A stretch of DNA of 6,764 nucleotides from assembly GCA_023249715.1 (NCBI GenBank), contig JAHFCA010000080.1:1-6764 (forward strand), written 5' to 3'. The translations under genes were made by a program, and so were the position numbers. The stretch's first letter is position 1; every line of letters starts with the position of its first letter. Source of the DNA: Elusimicrobiota bacterium. Lineage in GTDB: Bacteria > Elusimicrobiota > Elusimicrobia > 2-02-FULL-39-32. The notes below the pieces were generated by a model. The model made no database searches, was not told the DNA's origin, and saw only the letters and a list, made by a program, of their open reading frames with translations. Shown piece after piece: positions 6,010 to 6,764 of the stretch.

Positions 6010-6764
6010 ATGTTCAAATTTAACGAACGCTCCCCTCGAGGAACCTGGATTGTTGGCCACCGCGGGGCCATGGCCCATGCCCCGGAGAACAGTTTTGCTT
6101 CCTTTAAGCTAGGGCTCGAAATGGGGGCCGATTTCCTTGAATGCGACGTGCACTTGTCGAAAGATAACCAGGGTATCGTGATGCACGATGAACGCTTAGA
6201 ACGGACCACTAATGGCCGGGGGTTTATTAAAGATTTTAATGCTTCCGATATAAAAAAATTAGATGCCGGTTCTTGGCACTCCAAAAAATTTAAAGGGGAA
6301 ACAGTTCCTCTCTTGGAAGAATTGCTGTTATGGGTCAAAGAGCAAAAAAGTAATTTGGGGTTGCCAGTTGGGCTCGTTATAGAAATTAAAAATGACCCTA
6401 TCCGCTATCTCAATATAGAAGATAGAGTTTTAGAAACGGTCCATAAAACCGGTATGGCTCCGAGGGTCATTCTTATTTCTTTTGACCAAGGCGTGGTAAA
6501 ACGAGCCAAACTTTTAGATGCAACCGTTCTGACGGGTATTCTCTATAATGAACCTTTAGAAGATCCTTGTTATACGGCCCGGCAGGTGGCAGCGGACGCT
6601 ATTTTTCCTCGTAGAAATTTAGCGTTCCAAATTCTGGTAGAAAAAGCGCACCAGCAAAAACTTTTTATGGCACCGTGGACGGTTAACGAAGAAAAAGAGA
6701 TGCAGGAGCTTATCCGGGCAGGCGTCGATGCCATGGCCACCAATTTTCCAGATCGCCTCAATAA
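6010..6764 (+). CDS. Glycerophosphodiester phosphodiesterase, UgpQ-like (3' end cut by window)
   Basis: This enzyme hydrolyses glycerophosphodiesters, the deacylation products of phospholipids, to glycerol 3-phosphate plus an alcohol. The open frame of 251 residues has no stop before the window ends. It holds the GDPD TIM-barrel signature: GHRG (H17-R18), PENS (25-28), ADFLECDVHLSKD with E44 and D46, VMHDERLERTTNGRG with H59, VPLLEELL, IEIKN and SFD. The last residues, GVDAMATNFPDRLN, match the segment close to the C-terminus of UgpQ proteins (about 247 aa), so probably only a few codons are missing. No signal peptide or membrane segment is present, so it is probably cytoplasmic like UgpQ rather than periplasmic like GlpQ. 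The ATG at 6010 has no Shine-Dalgarno but follows a -10 by 9 nt. The gene diverges from the Nudix gene with 42 bp between start codons. Confidence 0.93.
   Translation, partial: MFKFNERSPRGTWIVGHRGAMAHAPENSFASFKLGLEMGADFLECDVHLSKDNQGIVMHDERLERTTNGRGFIKDFNASDIKKLDAGSWHSKKFKGETVPLLEELLLWVKEQKSNLGLPVGLVIEIKNDPIRYLNIEDRVLETVHKTGMAPRVILISFDQGVVKRAKLLDATVLTGILYNEPLEDPCYTARQVAADAIFPRRNLAFQILVEKAHQQKLFMAPWTVNEEKEMQELIRAGVDAMATNFPDRLN

Noticed and set aside
125..6040. CTCGAG appears six times (125, 664, 2563, 5679, 5865, 6035)
   Set aside because: More than one or two would be expected, but I noticed it after the fact among many possible 6-mers. The sites are scattered in different genes with no spacing pattern.
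5968..6078. Longer Nudix start at 6078 on the minus strand
   Set aside because: It would read antisense through the start of the GDPD gene. Nudix-type homology begins just after the ATG at 5967, where a -10 is correctly spaced.
5964..6338. Minus-strand open frame of 124 codons opposite the GDPD gene
   Set aside because: The plus strand there encodes clear GDPD motifs (GHRG, ECDVHLSKD, VMHDE). The minus frame has no recognisable content.

Overview
The window is a compact stretch of ordinary bacterial chromosome. It holds seven protein genes, six complete and one running off the right edge, with almost no spare DNA. Base composition is moderately AT-rich (judged by eye, not counted) with many A/T homopolymers. 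The genes are core metabolism and nucleotide or lipid housekeeping. There is no phage, plasmid, CRISPR, toxin-antitoxin or defence gene. The source looks like a free-standing bacterium with arginine biosynthesis and an aconitase. The aconitase is of the mitochondrial type, which in bacteria has a patchy distribution (Bacteroidota-like and some deltaproteobacterial or candidate-phylum lineages). I cannot name the taxon from this sequence alone.

Layout. Bases 1-60 are probably the tail of an unidentified upstream gene plus a short leader. argB (N-acetylglutamate kinase, 61-864) and rph (RNase PH, 874-1572) follow as a tight pair. A near-consensus promoter overlapping the rph stop codon then starts a second unit. 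That unit is aconitase (1613-3895), rdgB (XTP/dITP pyrophosphatase, 3892-4500, 4-nt overlap) and surE (5'-nucleotidase, 4485-5252, 16-nt overlap). A 168-bp imperfect palindrome (5249-5416) separates surE from a convergent Nudix hydrolase of the ADP-ribose pyrophosphatase type (5413-5967, minus strand). Only 42 bp separate that gene from a divergent glycerophosphodiester phosphodiesterase gene (6010-6764, plus strand, cut by the window end).

How the genes fit together. ArgB and aconitase serve central and amino-acid metabolism. RdgB, SurE, the Nudix enzyme and RNase PH all act on nucleotides or RNA ends, so the region has a loose nucleotide-sanitation theme. The aconitase gene sits between rph and rdgB, which are often close neighbours in other bacteria.

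The parts worth a second look are non-coding. First, the 168-bp palindrome has 22-bp perfect ends starting with TTAA, and these ends contain both convergent stop codons. It may be a non-autonomous mobile element that became a bidirectional terminator. Second, all three apparent transcription-unit starts (aconitase, Nudix, GDPD) lack a Shine-Dalgarno sequence and have an extended -10 hexamer ending 7-15 nt before the ATG, which predicts leaderless or nearly leaderless mRNAs. I found no convincing new multi-gene system here.
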